34,941 nt of DNA from Pseudomonadota bacterium. GTDB taxonomy: Bacteria > Pseudomonadota > Gammaproteobacteria > JAIEPX01. Made by a program: the position numbers and the translations under genes. The stretch lies in contig JAKORL010000149.1 of NCBI GenBank assembly GCA_029777855.1, forward strand, positions 1 through 34,941. Direction: 5' to 3'. Below are positions 18,457-26,186 of the stretch, one piece after another. Every line of letters begins with the position of its first letter. Within the stretch, counting starts at the first letter, position 1. The notes below the pieces were generated by a model, which saw only the letters and a list, made by a program, of their open reading frames with translations, was not told where the DNA came from and ran no database searches.

Positions 18457-18475
18457 AGTTTTAGCCAATTAATCC
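18361..18475 (+). repeat. Dispersed repeat R, copy 1 (interrupted)
   Basis: 18361-18416 matches copies at 22443-22496 and (inverted) 33007-33061, sharing ATTTTGCCAATCTC, a GTATAA stretch and a TTAACTA stretch. After the tilS duplication, 18455-18471 again matches copy 2 (GTGAGTTT and TTAGCCAATTA). Copy 1 supplies the stop codon and last residues of tilS and ends 2 bp from the stop of paralogue 1. Confidence 0.75.
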
Positions 18476-18477
18476 CA

Positions 18478-20133
18478 TTATTCAAAATCAAAAGCTAAGA
18501 TTTCAGGATCAATTCCATCAAGAATTAGATCTTGGTTTTGCAGCTGCAGACTAGGACTCACAGGAGGAGCCCCTTCAACCTGATCTCCCGTGCGTGCAGT
18601 GGAAATTAAGCTTTGATTTACTGAACCACTGACTCGTGATTGATCTCCTATCAGTTTATCTGTTTCTCTGCTTGGATTAAGATCAGTTAAACCTTTTCCA
18701 GAATCATTACTACCTTTCAATTCCACATCCTGAGATTCTTTATTTTTGCCGAAGCTAAATTTAATTGATAAACCTGATAAATATGTTGTAAAAGCATTCC
18801 ATTTAGCGGGCAGCCAAGTCGTGAAAGGTCCACCTTCATGCCAAGCGGCCCATTTATCACTAAAAGGTGTTGCCAACCAACTCAGTAAAATAACGACTAA
18901 AGAAGAGCCAAAAAAACCAAGGGTCGCGCCGATCACTGTGATTGCTTCTGGCACAGGAACATGAAGCAATAATGCAAGTGCAGAAACAGTAGGGGTGATG
19001 TCGTAGGCAAAAAATTCAGTAACAAATGAAACTAAAGCTCCGTTCATTGAATGAAGAGCAGCAGCAATTGGAGGTAAATTTCCAAACCAGGTAATGACAG
19101 GGACAACGACATTGGGGAAATAAATAATGGCCGCACCCAGTAGCAAAGGAATTGTAATAGCCCAAAAGATGCCGGTTATAACCTTGTTGATATAAAATAC
19201 AGCAAATCCTAATTTTTTATTCACCTCACGGCCATTTGCACTGGCTAATCTAGCACTTTTATCGGGTGAAAAAAGAGCTCTGCCGACGAGAGTAAATAAT
19301 TTAAGTGTCATGTGAAGTAGAGATAGAAAAAGTGCCGATAGTGACCATCCGAATATTTTAAGGGCATTGGAATTATTCGTGTCTTCATCAAGATCGGCGA
19401 TGTGTGCATATATTTTAGCCATCGCAATATGAAGACCATAGATTGCAAGTGAAGGTAATAATTCTGTGAAAATTTTAATGATATTGATAGGCAATTTGAA
19501 AAAGATTGAAATAAATTTGATAGGGAAAATTATCAGAATTTTTACGGGAATTAATGTTGCCCATTGCCAAATTTTCTTTTCTTGATATTTATCTTCATCG
19601 GGCAGCGTATCCCAGCCACCGAACATATTTTTCCAAATACCCATGGGTGTTAAGGTGGGGATTTGACGTAATATTATAGAGCGTGATAAAGGGTCATCAT
19701 CGTCACCAGTTTCACTACCTATAACTTCGTAATCAGGTAGTGTAGATTCACTACAGCCAGTCCGAGTGGGTAAACCAATAAAAGCGGCAATGAGTAACAA
19801 CCAGGGTAATGGCTCTCCTTTATATTCATAGGCTTCTTGAATTTCACCAGCCGAATGACGGTGGGCTGGAATAATCATATGGGTAGCGGGATCATAGCCA
19901 TCAATACCGTATACCATTAAAAAAATAGAACTGAAAAAACTGAAATTGTCGGTGGTTTCTGAATTGCTATCGGCAGGATTTCTATACTGAGCGACTAATT
20001 TTTCATGACTCGCGCGATCACCCCAGAAAAGAGCATGTAAATGTTTATAGCTCCATTCTTTGAAAGTGAGAGACCCAGACTTCCCAGGTTTGATAAGGGA
20101 CGAATCTTGCGCTTCTTCTTTTGCCACACTCAT
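18478..20133 (-). CDS. Multi-spanning membrane protein of unknown function, paralogue 1 of 5
   Basis: 551 residues, no signal peptide. Family motifs in order: YGIDGYD (75-81), LPW...GLPTR (109-124), FGGW (171-174), FKLPINIIKIFTELLP (212-227) in a membrane segment, SPDKSARLA (289-297) after another, and SDKWAAWHEGGP (425-436) at the end of the hydrophobic core. There are about seven to nine hydrophobic segments between 190 and 420. The tail (about 455-551) is polar and ends acidic-hydrophobic (EILAFDFE). An inserted acidic stretch (DDDD, 144-147) lies before FGGW. It has its own promoter (20159-20187) and converges with tilS. I do not recognise the family; the paralogy to the four following genes is clear. 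Confidence 0.85.
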   Translation of the reverse strand: MSVAKEEAQDSSLIKPGKSGSLTFKEWSYKHLHALFWGDRASHEKLVAQYRNPADSNSETTDNFSFFSSIFLMVYGIDGYDPATHMIIPAHRHSAGEIQEAYEYKGEPLPWLLLIAAFIGLPTRTGCSESTLPDYEVIGSETGDDDDPLSRSIILRQIPTLTPMGIWKNMFGGWDTLPDEDKYQEKKIWQWATLIPVKILIIFPIKFISIFFKLPINIIKIFTELLPSLAIYGLHIAMAKIYAHIADLDEDTNNSNALKIFGWSLSALFLSLLHMTLKLFTLVGRALFSPDKSARLASANGREVNKKLGFAVFYINKVITGIFWAITIPLLLGAAIIYFPNVVVPVITWFGNLPPIAAALHSMNGALVSFVTEFFAYDITPTVSALALLLHVPVPEAITVIGATLGFFGSSLVVILLSWLATPFSDKWAAWHEGGPFTTWLPAKWNAFTTYLSGLSIKFSFGKNKESQDVELKGSNDSGKGLTDLNPSRETDKLIGDQSRVSGSVNQSLISTARTGDQVEGAPPVSPSLQLQNQDLILDGIDPEILAFDFE

Positions 20134-20158
20134 TGTATTACTCTTGGTAAAAATGACT

Positions 20159-20187
20159 AATATATCATGAATTAATAGCGCCGTAAA
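20159..20187 (-). promoter_or_regulatory. Promoter of paralogue 1
   Basis: On the minus strand: -35 TTTACG (20182-20187), 17-bp spacer, -10 TATATT (20159-20164). The preceding bases GC give GCTTTACG, matching the other four promoters of this family. A 7-bp hairpin (TTTAGCC / GGCTAAA) lies about 35 bp further upstream and could be an operator. Confidence 0.65.
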
Positions 20188-20356
20188 GCGTCCAGAGGGC
20201 GTTGTGGCTTGAGAATCGTAGGTTTAGCCCATTTTAACGGCTAAAATAGAACAGTAATCTCATTAAGTTAATGCAAAAATAGCAAATCTCATCGAAATCA
20301 TAAATTTGCTTGTAGCAGAACTGCTTGTCTACGCTTACCTTTAGTAAAATCCCTTT

Positions 20357-20385
20357 AATTTTGATGACAATAAATCATCAAAATT
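20357..20385 (-). terminator. Hairpin downstream of paralogue 2, possible terminator
   Basis: Perfect 11-bp stem AATTTTGATGA / TCATCAAAATT with a 7-base loop, 33 bp after the paralogue 2 stop. On the minus strand it is followed by AAAGGGATTTTA rather than a clean T-run, so termination is uncertain. The rest of the 284-bp gap holds the paralogue 1 promoter and no gene. Confidence 0.4.
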
Positions 20386-20417
20386 GCAAAAGATCTAACA
20401 ACTAAAGATGCGACACC

Positions 20418-21932
20418 TTAGTTAAAGCTATAATCATCTACAAAAGATTTATCCTGTTGTTTCACAGGTGTTGGTTTTTGCTTACCGAACTCAGTAGTTT
20501 CTGAATCATCGTGTTCTACTTCTGCAGCACCTTTAGCGGTTTTTAGACCGGTTTGATTCGTAGTTGCAGCACGAACTGCCTTAGGACTGGGAGTTCCAGG
20601 TACTTTTTGAGACGCATCGACATTTTTTTTGCCGGGCGTTGTCTCTTGCAGTTCTTTGTCTTCGACTTTTGTGTAGCCGCCGATTAAGGCAAATCTTGAT
20701 GATAAATAGGCTTTAGGGCCTCCGTCCACCCAATCGGCCCAGGCGTTGCTCAGTTTGTCAGCTCCCCAGTTGAGGGCAGTGGCTGTAGGGGCGACAAACA
20801 GACCCAAAGTAGCGCCTACACTGAGGGCACTGGCTGAAATTTTTAAGCTGAATAAAGCAGCTACTGCAGAAGCAGGTAGCGTAAATGCAGCACCAATGGC
20901 ACTACCTAGTGTCACAATACTACCACCTTTGATAACACCGATAGCTGAGGCAATAATAGGTAATTTCGATAAAGCGGTGAGGGCAGGCACAGTAGCTGGA
21001 ATTAATGTTATGATTGCGCTAAAGATAATGGGCCATGCGATAGCCCAAAGGGTTGCGGTGAGCAGGATACTGAGGACAAGAGCGCTAAGACCAATTCCCC
21101 AACCTAGCCATTTGTTATTCAATGTTCGTCCAAAACCTAAAGCGACTCGGACGCTCTTTAGTGGTGAGGTAGCCACCCGACCAATAACCGAAATTATCCT
21201 AAAAGTGGCAAGGGACAGTCCTAATAGCACTAATCCAAGAATTTCCACAGACAACATCAAGCCTTTAAGAAGCCATTTCCCTACGTTGATTTGTTTTGTG
21301 TCCCAGTCTTTTTTTAATCTATCATCGAGCAGATACAGGCTTTCTTCAGATAATCGCCAAATTAACATTGGCAAAAATTCTGTGAGTAATTTCAATGTGT
21401 TAAGTGGGGTTTTTAAAAAGATTAAGAAGCTTTTTAGTACAGAAATAAAGAACTTAATGGGAAATGAACTGGCCTTTTGCCAAAACATTTTTTCTTCGCC
21501 GGCTTTGTCATTCCAGCCACCGACAAAATTCTTGAGCACTTGTTTAGCATCGATAAATAACGATTTATCTTTATCATCAACATATTTGATTCGATTGGGA
21601 ATGCCGAAAAACGACATGACAGCCAAGCCCCAAGGGAGAGCGTCACTTTCGTAGGTGTAATGCTTACCGTTTTCATCAAGTTGACCTTCGGCGGTGGTGA
21701 TTTCTGTCGTGACTTCATCGTAACCATCGAATCCATAAGTTTCTAAAAAAGTTCCATTAATATGACGTTTAAGAATAGTACGGAAATTTTCTTGAGTTAG
21801 GGCTTCCTCGGTGGGATGTTCGGATATAGCGATGTAGCCTTGATTAAATTTTGCGGGGTTATAGAGAAAGATGCTTTGAAACCACTGTTTAACGGACAAG
21901 CTATTTACAACTAATGGTTTGACTAGCGCCAT
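20418..21932 (-). CDS. Multi-spanning membrane protein of unknown function, paralogue 2 of 5
   Basis: 504 residues. Motifs: YGFDGYD (66-72), LPW...GIPNR (99-114), FVGGW (136-140), LKTPLNTLKLLTEFLP (173-188), SPLKSVRVA (256-264), and ATLG...ADKLSNAWADWVDGGP (374-406). The core has long Ala/Gly/Ile-rich hydrophobic runs (222-250, 277-318, 325-362, 370-388). The tail (about 411-504) is Lys/Thr/Glu-rich and ends FVDDYSFN. GAAGGA ribosome site; own promoter at 21994-22022. A long open frame on the opposite strand (20746-21654) is a by-product of the low-complexity composition. No known domain recognised. Confidence 0.85.
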   Translation of the reverse strand: MALVKPLVVNSLSVKQWFQSIFLYNPAKFNQGYIAISEHPTEEALTQENFRTILKRHINGTFLETYGFDGYDEVTTEITTAEGQLDENGKHYTYESDALPWGLAVMSFFGIPNRIKYVDDKDKSLFIDAKQVLKNFVGGWNDKAGEEKMFWQKASSFPIKFFISVLKSFLIFLKTPLNTLKLLTEFLPMLIWRLSEESLYLLDDRLKKDWDTKQINVGKWLLKGLMLSVEILGLVLLGLSLATFRIISVIGRVATSPLKSVRVALGFGRTLNNKWLGWGIGLSALVLSILLTATLWAIAWPIIFSAIITLIPATVPALTALSKLPIIASAIGVIKGGSIVTLGSAIGAAFTLPASAVAALFSLKISASALSVGATLGLFVAPTATALNWGADKLSNAWADWVDGGPKAYLSSRFALIGGYTKVEDKELQETTPGKKNVDASQKVPGTPSPKAVRAATTNQTGLKTAKGAAEVEHDDSETTEFGKQKPTPVKQQDKSFVDDYSFN

Positions 21933-21993
21933 ATCAATATTCCTTCATAAATGTATTAAACAGAGGACAGCTCCATGCTATCCATTGTAAACG

Positions 21994-22022
21994 ATTCTAT
22001 TTCTGCGATGAGGAAATGTAAA
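21994..22022 (-). promoter_or_regulatory. Promoter of paralogue 2
   Basis: Minus strand: -35 TTTACA (22017-22022), 17-bp spacer, -10 TAGAAT (21994-21999), preceded by GC. It lies in the 97-bp gap between the coiled-coil gene and paralogue 2, so the two are probably separate transcripts. Confidence 0.75.
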
Positions 22023-22029
22023 GCAAAAG

Positions 22030-22389
22030 TCACGCTTTTTCAGTTGCTGCTGGTTTTTTTACAGAATGCTTTTCGTATAATTTTTGTAATCTTAAGCGGT
22101 GGTTTTTTAATTTTGTTTCAAGTGAAGAAATCTTTTGATTCATTTCGTTAGGATCGAAATGTTGACGAAGGTATTTAAGATCAACGTCGATTTGTCTTAG
22201 TTCTAAATCATCGGTCGTTGTTTCCCGATCTATTTCTAATTTTTTAATGTAGTCCAATCCGTTTTGGTAATTCTCTTTAACTTTGATGATGGAATTTTCC
22301 AAATGCACAATCGCACGCGAATAATCTTCAAGACGCGCCATTTGATGTTGCTTTTTAGAGTAGTTTCCAAAAACGGTTAAAGTAGACAT
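22030..22389 (-). CDS. Small coiled-coil protein (119 aa)
   Basis: 119 residues, highly charged. Predicted to be almost entirely helical, with two heptad-rich stretches (about 18-75 and 82-112) that could form a coiled-coil hairpin; the Pro in FDPNEM (about 78-82) would be the turn. No signal peptide, membrane segment or Cys. The C-terminus is Lys/Ala-rich. A GAGGG ribosome site precedes the ATG. It is the only gene that breaks the five-paralogue array. A partner or chaperone role for the membrane proteins is conceivable, but supported only by position. Confidence 0.7.
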   Translation of the reverse strand: MSTLTVFGNYSKKQHQMARLEDYSRAIVHLENSIIKVKENYQNGLDYIKKLEIDRETTTDDLELRQIDVDLKYLRQHFDPNEMNQKISSLETKLKNHRLRLQKLYEKHSVKKPAATEKA

Positions 22390-22442
22390 CGTGATACCCT
22401 CATAAATAACTAAAACAATACGCCGCTGGTCGTAAACTCACC

Positions 22443-22558
22443 TATTTTGCCAATCTCGGACGTATAAGATAATTTAAATCCCTATTAACTAAAATGTTAA
22501 CTCCGGTATAAAATTATTTTATCCACCCTACCTAGGCTTAAATCTGTGAGTTTAAGCC
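22443..22558 (+). repeat. Dispersed repeat R, copy 2, with terminal hairpin
   Basis: Core 22443-22496 matches copies 1 and 3. ATGTTAACTCCGGTAT and the following AAAATTATT and CCTACC blocks match copy 3. It ends in a perfect 8-bp hairpin GGCTTAAA / TTTAAGCC (22535-22558) with an 8-base loop containing TGTGA. Copy 3 has a different-sequence hairpin at the same place. The copy lies 3' of paralogue 3, as copy 1 lies 3' of paralogue 1. Confidence 0.75.
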
Positions 22559-22619
22559 ATTTTAGCCAATTATTACCATCTTGCCAAACGCCTGCGAGCT
22601 CTAGCCACTTTAGCTAACT
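22546..22619. repeat. Imperfect 26-bp direct repeat, 48-bp period
   Basis: 22546-22571 (GTGAGTTTAAGCCATTTTAG...) and 22594-22619 (GCGAGCTCTAGCCACTTTAG...) are similar at most positions. A third relative is at 18455-18471 next to paralogue 1. The block fills the 3' flank of paralogue 3. Confidence 0.55.
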
Positions 22620-22623
22620 CCGT

Positions 22624-24186
22624 TTATAACTCAGCTAAAGTCTGCCCATCGGGGCCAAGTTCATCATCCTCGGGATATACTTGAATGTGTTGGTGTCGCA
22701 GTCTTTGATCTTGAGAAACAGTCTCTCCTGTCCGGTTTTTAGTACCTTCGACCACCCCAACACCCTTATTGGCTGTTTGCTCTGAACTTATAGATGATAA
22801 TACGACAGCTTGTGTTGCATGGGAAGGATCTTCGTTTTTTTTTGGTTCACTTGGGGTATCAGAAAAAGGGATATAGCCTCCTTGAGCTGTTTTATTGGAT
22901 AGAAAGAAGTCGGTGAAAAATTCCCCCTCATGGGAAAGGAAAAGCGCCCATCTATCACTTAATTTATCAGCAACTGCGCTCAATATTGAGGCCACGGGAG
23001 TCACTATTGCACCTAGGGTTAGTGCGGCGGTCAGCAAAGTTGATGAAAGTTGAATACCGAAATAGGTTAATGAGCCACTTAAGACATTTCCAAAAAGAAT
23101 TTGTAGCCCTGCACCTACAGAAGTAAAAACACTCGTCAGACTTCCTATAAGAGTAGATATAGCTGGCCACTGCAGAATTGTCGTATAGGTAAGAACGGTT
23201 CCGAACAACAACGGTAAGAAGAGGGACCATAGGGTAGCCGAGAGGCAGATACTCATAAAAGCAATGAATAGTCCCATGCAAAACGCTATCCATTCACTGG
23301 TGTTTTGGCTTACGAAGGGAAGCTGTATTTCTTGAGTGTACGCTAATGCAATTCTTGCGCTTTTTTCAGGAGAGGTGAAGGCTCTCCCAAGCAGATAGAA
23401 AATTCTCAATGCGGTATGAATTGCAAGGAATGCGAGGGTGATGAAGACCAAAGGAATCGTAAGCAACGGCCATAGACCAGAGTTTTTTTTATCACCATTG
23501 TAATTGTTTTTAGCTGATTTATTGTCACCAGCATATTCGCTGGTTTTAATCGCAAGCCATTTAACGGCAATGATTGAAAGAGTAATGAGTATTAATGGAA
23601 GATATTCAGTCAATAATTTCAATACATTCAACGGAAATTTTAGAAAGAGTGCTAAGACCTTAATCAGAAAAATAACAGGAAATTTAATGAGCAACGCCAA
23701 CCCAAGGCTTTGCAAAATCTTTTTATCAACAGAAACCTTTGACCACTGCCACCCACCGAAAGGATTTTTTAGGAATAGTTGAGTGAGTGAAATTTTGGGG
23801 AAACGTTTTTTACTAGGCACTTGTGATTTAGAGCTGAGTAAGGATAGCGCCTCAGAATCATTTTGCTTTTGTGGAACTTCTTGAACTTCTTCAACAATAT
23901 CAGTACGGGTAGGTAACCCCATAAAACTTGCCGCAGCCAGCCAAGGATCGATAGAAAGAGCAGTGTACTCAATGCTTTCTGATGAAACAGTATTGATAAA
24001 TTGATTGGTTGTATGGTCGTAGCCATCGAATCCATAAGTAATCAGAAACGCACTCTTAAACATGTTTTTCAACATGTGATCTGTGTCGTGATTGTTGGGC
24101 CATAGAGTAGGAACGAAGATAAAACTAGCGACCCAATCACTCAGAGTCTTAGAGTAGCGTTTGGCGGGATCGATGAGTAATGGCAT
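22624..24186 (-). CDS. Multi-spanning membrane protein of unknown function, paralogue 3 of 5
   Basis: 520 residues. Motifs: YGFDGYD (51-57), DPW...GLPTR (80-94), FGGW (143-146), LKFPLNVLKLLTEYLP (182-197), GRAFTSPEKSARIA (267-280), and ADKLSDRWALF (406-416). Between GLPTR and FGGW it carries a longer Ser/Lys-rich insert than paralogue 2. Strong hydrophobic segments at about 160-210, 237-267, 298-345 and 360-405. The tail (about 435-520) is polar and ends DGQTLAEL, unlike the D-F-N/E ends of paralogues 1, 2 and 4. GGAG ribosome site 11 bp before the ATG; own promoter at 24220-24248. Confidence 0.85.
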   Translation of the reverse strand: MPLLIDPAKRYSKTLSDWVASFIFVPTLWPNNHDTDHMLKNMFKSAFLITYGFDGYDHTTNQFINTVSSESIEYTALSIDPWLAAASFMGLPTRTDIVEEVQEVPQKQNDSEALSLLSSKSQVPSKKRFPKISLTQLFLKNPFGGWQWSKVSVDKKILQSLGLALLIKFPVIFLIKVLALFLKFPLNVLKLLTEYLPLILITLSIIAVKWLAIKTSEYAGDNKSAKNNYNGDKKNSGLWPLLTIPLVFITLAFLAIHTALRIFYLLGRAFTSPEKSARIALAYTQEIQLPFVSQNTSEWIAFCMGLFIAFMSICLSATLWSLFLPLLFGTVLTYTTILQWPAISTLIGSLTSVFTSVGAGLQILFGNVLSGSLTYFGIQLSSTLLTAALTLGAIVTPVASILSAVADKLSDRWALFLSHEGEFFTDFFLSNKTAQGGYIPFSDTPSEPKKNEDPSHATQAVVLSSISSEQTANKGVGVVEGTKNRTGETVSQDQRLRHQHIQVYPEDDELGPDGQTLAEL

Positions 24187-24219
24187 TTGCTTATTAGCTC
24201 CACTATCAAATTTTAGGTA

Positions 24220-24248
24220 ATTCTACGCTTATGAATGGGTAAAGTAAA
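24220..24248 (-). promoter_or_regulatory. Promoter of paralogue 3
   Basis: Minus strand: -35 TTTACT (24243-24248), 17-bp spacer, -10 TAGAAT (24220-24225), preceded by C as in the other members. Confidence 0.75.
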
Positions 24249-24322
24249 GAAAAGTGGCCCGCTGACGATGATGGCTTCGTTGTAGATTGTTTATGCAATA
24301 TCCAGATGCTACACACATAAAA

Positions 24323-24356
24323 AATGGCGCGTTTAACAGAGTTAAAACGCGCCATT
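24323..24356 (-). terminator. Rho-independent terminator of paralogue 4
   Basis: A GC-rich stem (arms 24323-24337 and 24341-24356, one bulged base, AGA loop) formed by AATGGCGCG...CGCGCCATT. On the minus strand it is followed by TTTTTTA. It ends the transcript of paralogue 4 and insulates paralogue 3. Confidence 0.85.
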
Positions 24357-24369
24357 AATACTTACCACT

Positions 24370-24431
24370 CACTCAAAGTAACCACTTTGGTAGTGATTTT
24401 CCAGCGGAAATGATTAGTTAAAATCATTTCC
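24370..24431 (-). other. Two further hairpins in the 3' region of paralogue 4, one across the stop codon
   Basis: A perfect 10-bp stem GGAAATGATT / AATCATTTCC (24406-24415 and 24422-24431) encloses the stop codon of paralogue 4. A 6-bp hairpin CAAAGT / ACTTTG (24374-24389) follows, then the terminator. Three stem-loops in about 110 bp could stabilise the mRNA 3' end. Confidence 0.6.
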
Positions 24432-26078
24432 TGGTGCAGCTTGATTTAGTGTCTCTAAGTCTACAGCATCTTGATTAGCAAGATCTTTACCTCCTGTAGG
24501 AGCTGGCTCTTCTGCATGAGCGTCTTCAGCACGCTTAGCAGTCTCATCAAGAGTACCTTCAGCAGTTTTAGTACCCTCTTGAGATTTACGTGATGCAATT
24601 ACTTGATTCTCAGAAGCTTGTTTTGGCTGTGGTTCGCCAGTCTTCTCTTTTCCAGGCGTAGGAAGTAAAGGTACATCTTCTTCACCCTTTGCTCCAGACT
24701 TGCTGGTACGGATAACAGCACTTAGAACCCAAGTCAGTAATCCACCTTTTTGCCATCTTGCCCAAGAATTGCCGAGTAGATCAGCGACATAAGCGGTGGG
24801 AGTTCCAAGACCGATAGCAAAAACTGCAACGGGAACGCCAACGGCAATCGCAGGCGTTGTTAATGTGAGGCCCACTAAACTGGCTAACCATGTAGCAGCG
24901 GAAGCAAACGCAGCAGGTAAGCTACCAACTGCCAACGCGAAGCCGCCTTTGATAGAAGTTAAGCCTGCAGCGATGAGTGGAAGCTGAGAGAGTGATGTCA
25001 CTACCGGCACAAGCGAAGGGAAGATAGCTACCGTCATGGTAATAGCCAATGGGAAGGCAATACTCCATAACGTAATCGATAAAGCGAGACTCATGGCAAC
25101 GCCGATGAGTCCAATTAATGCACCAATTGTTAAAGATCCACGTCCTTTAGAGCTTGAATCTGTTAACTTATCTATGGCTCGACCTTCGCCCCATGCCAAT
25201 TGGGCGCTGGTAACAGGTGTGAAGAAAGCGCGAGCGGCCAATGTGAATATTCTGATCGCTACGTGTACGGTGAAAGCAACAATTGAAAATAGGCCAAGAA
25301 TAAAACCAGCAACTTTATTTAAAATACCATCTTTACCAAATCCTTTGCCAGACTTAGCTATTAAGTAACCCGTGAACTTACCCATAGAGTTCTTCATCAC
25401 TAAAGGTAGCATCAGACCAAAGAATTTTATGAGGTTGAATGGGAATTTAATGAAGAAAGTAGCAGTATAATAAGCGGCTATTATAATCTTGGAGGGAAAG
25501 AGAAAAATACGGTTATAAAGATTTTTTGTAGCAGCAGCTTTCTTAGGGTCTGTTTTTTCAGGTCTATCCCAACCACCCGCTAAATTATGCCAAAACTGTC
25601 GTAAGTTAAAACTTAGTTTACCGTTTTTATCGACTGATAGCACACGTGTGGGTAATCCTAAGAACATCACGAGCATTAAAGAACGGGGTAAATTATCAGC
25701 GGTGAATTGTGCTTTGGGATTTTCGAACGGCACACCATTATCGTCTACAACGGTATCGCCATAACTATAAGTCACTCGTCCTGAAGGTAAATCCAGGCCA
25801 TGAATGCCGTAGGTCTCTACAAAAGCGCCGTACCAAATATGATCAGTATCGATGTGAGGTGCAGGTACCTTACGATTTTCTTTTAATTCTGTTGCAATGC
25901 TCTTTTTGGTTACCTTGATTTGTGTAGTACCGTCCTTAGCCTTTAGTATTGTTTTTCCTTGGCGAATTTGATCGAGCAATTGTTGTTTTGCTATTGTATA
26001 CGTTATTGTTTTATCGATTATTTGTTCCTTTGCCCAGCTAAGCAAGGACACTGGTTTAATATAATTTAATATTGACAT
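24414..26078 (-). CDS. Multi-spanning membrane protein of unknown function, paralogue 4 of 5
   Basis: 554 residues; the most divergent at motif 1. Motifs: YGIHGLD (90-96), LPR...GLPTR (130-145), LAGGW (166-170), IKFPFNLIKFFGLMLP (210-225), FTPVTSAQLAWGEGR (286-300), and ADLLGNSWARWQKGG (432-446). It has a longer N-terminus (about 85 residues before motif 1) rich in Lys/Thr/Gln. Hydrophobic segments at about 190-235, 253-285, 314-362 and 365-430. The tail (about 460-554) is Glu/Ala/Thr-rich with EDAHAEEP and ends APGNDFN. GGAG ribosome site, own promoter (26114-26142), strong terminator. Function unknown. Confidence 0.85.
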   Translation of the reverse strand: MSILNYIKPVSLLSWAKEQIIDKTITYTIAKQQLLDQIRQGKTILKAKDGTTQIKVTKKSIATELKENRKVPAPHIDTDHIWYGAFVETYGIHGLDLPSGRVTYSYGDTVVDDNGVPFENPKAQFTADNLPRSLMLVMFLGLPTRVLSVDKNGKLSFNLRQFWHNLAGGWDRPEKTDPKKAAATKNLYNRIFLFPSKIIIAAYYTATFFIKFPFNLIKFFGLMLPLVMKNSMGKFTGYLIAKSGKGFGKDGILNKVAGFILGLFSIVAFTVHVAIRIFTLAARAFFTPVTSAQLAWGEGRAIDKLTDSSSKGRGSLTIGALIGLIGVAMSLALSITLWSIAFPLAITMTVAIFPSLVPVVTSLSQLPLIAAGLTSIKGGFALAVGSLPAAFASAATWLASLVGLTLTTPAIAVGVPVAVFAIGLGTPTAYVADLLGNSWARWQKGGLLTWVLSAVIRTSKSGAKGEEDVPLLPTPGKEKTGEPQPKQASENQVIASRKSQEGTKTAEGTLDETAKRAEDAHAEEPAPTGGKDLANQDAVDLETLNQAAPGNDFN

Positions 26079-26113
26079 AGTTCACTCCTATCGGTGTTTG
26101 CATTAAAGGAAAG

Positions 26114-26142
26114 ATTATATATTGGCTTTAGGTTAAAGTAAA
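26114..26142 (-). promoter_or_regulatory. Promoter of paralogue 4
   Basis: Minus strand: -35 TTTACT (26137-26142), 17-bp spacer, perfect -10 TATAAT (26114-26119), preceded by GC. The strongest-looking of the five. Confidence 0.8.
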
Positions 26143-26186
26143 GCCTTAATTCACTCAGAATCATAAGTAAATAATGAAATTTGCTA

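Noticed and set aside
20746..21654. 302-codon open frame on the + strand antisense to paralogue 2
   Set aside because: It mirrors the biased composition of the paralogue and lacks a promoter or ribosome site. The minus-strand frame has conserved motifs shared with four neighbours.
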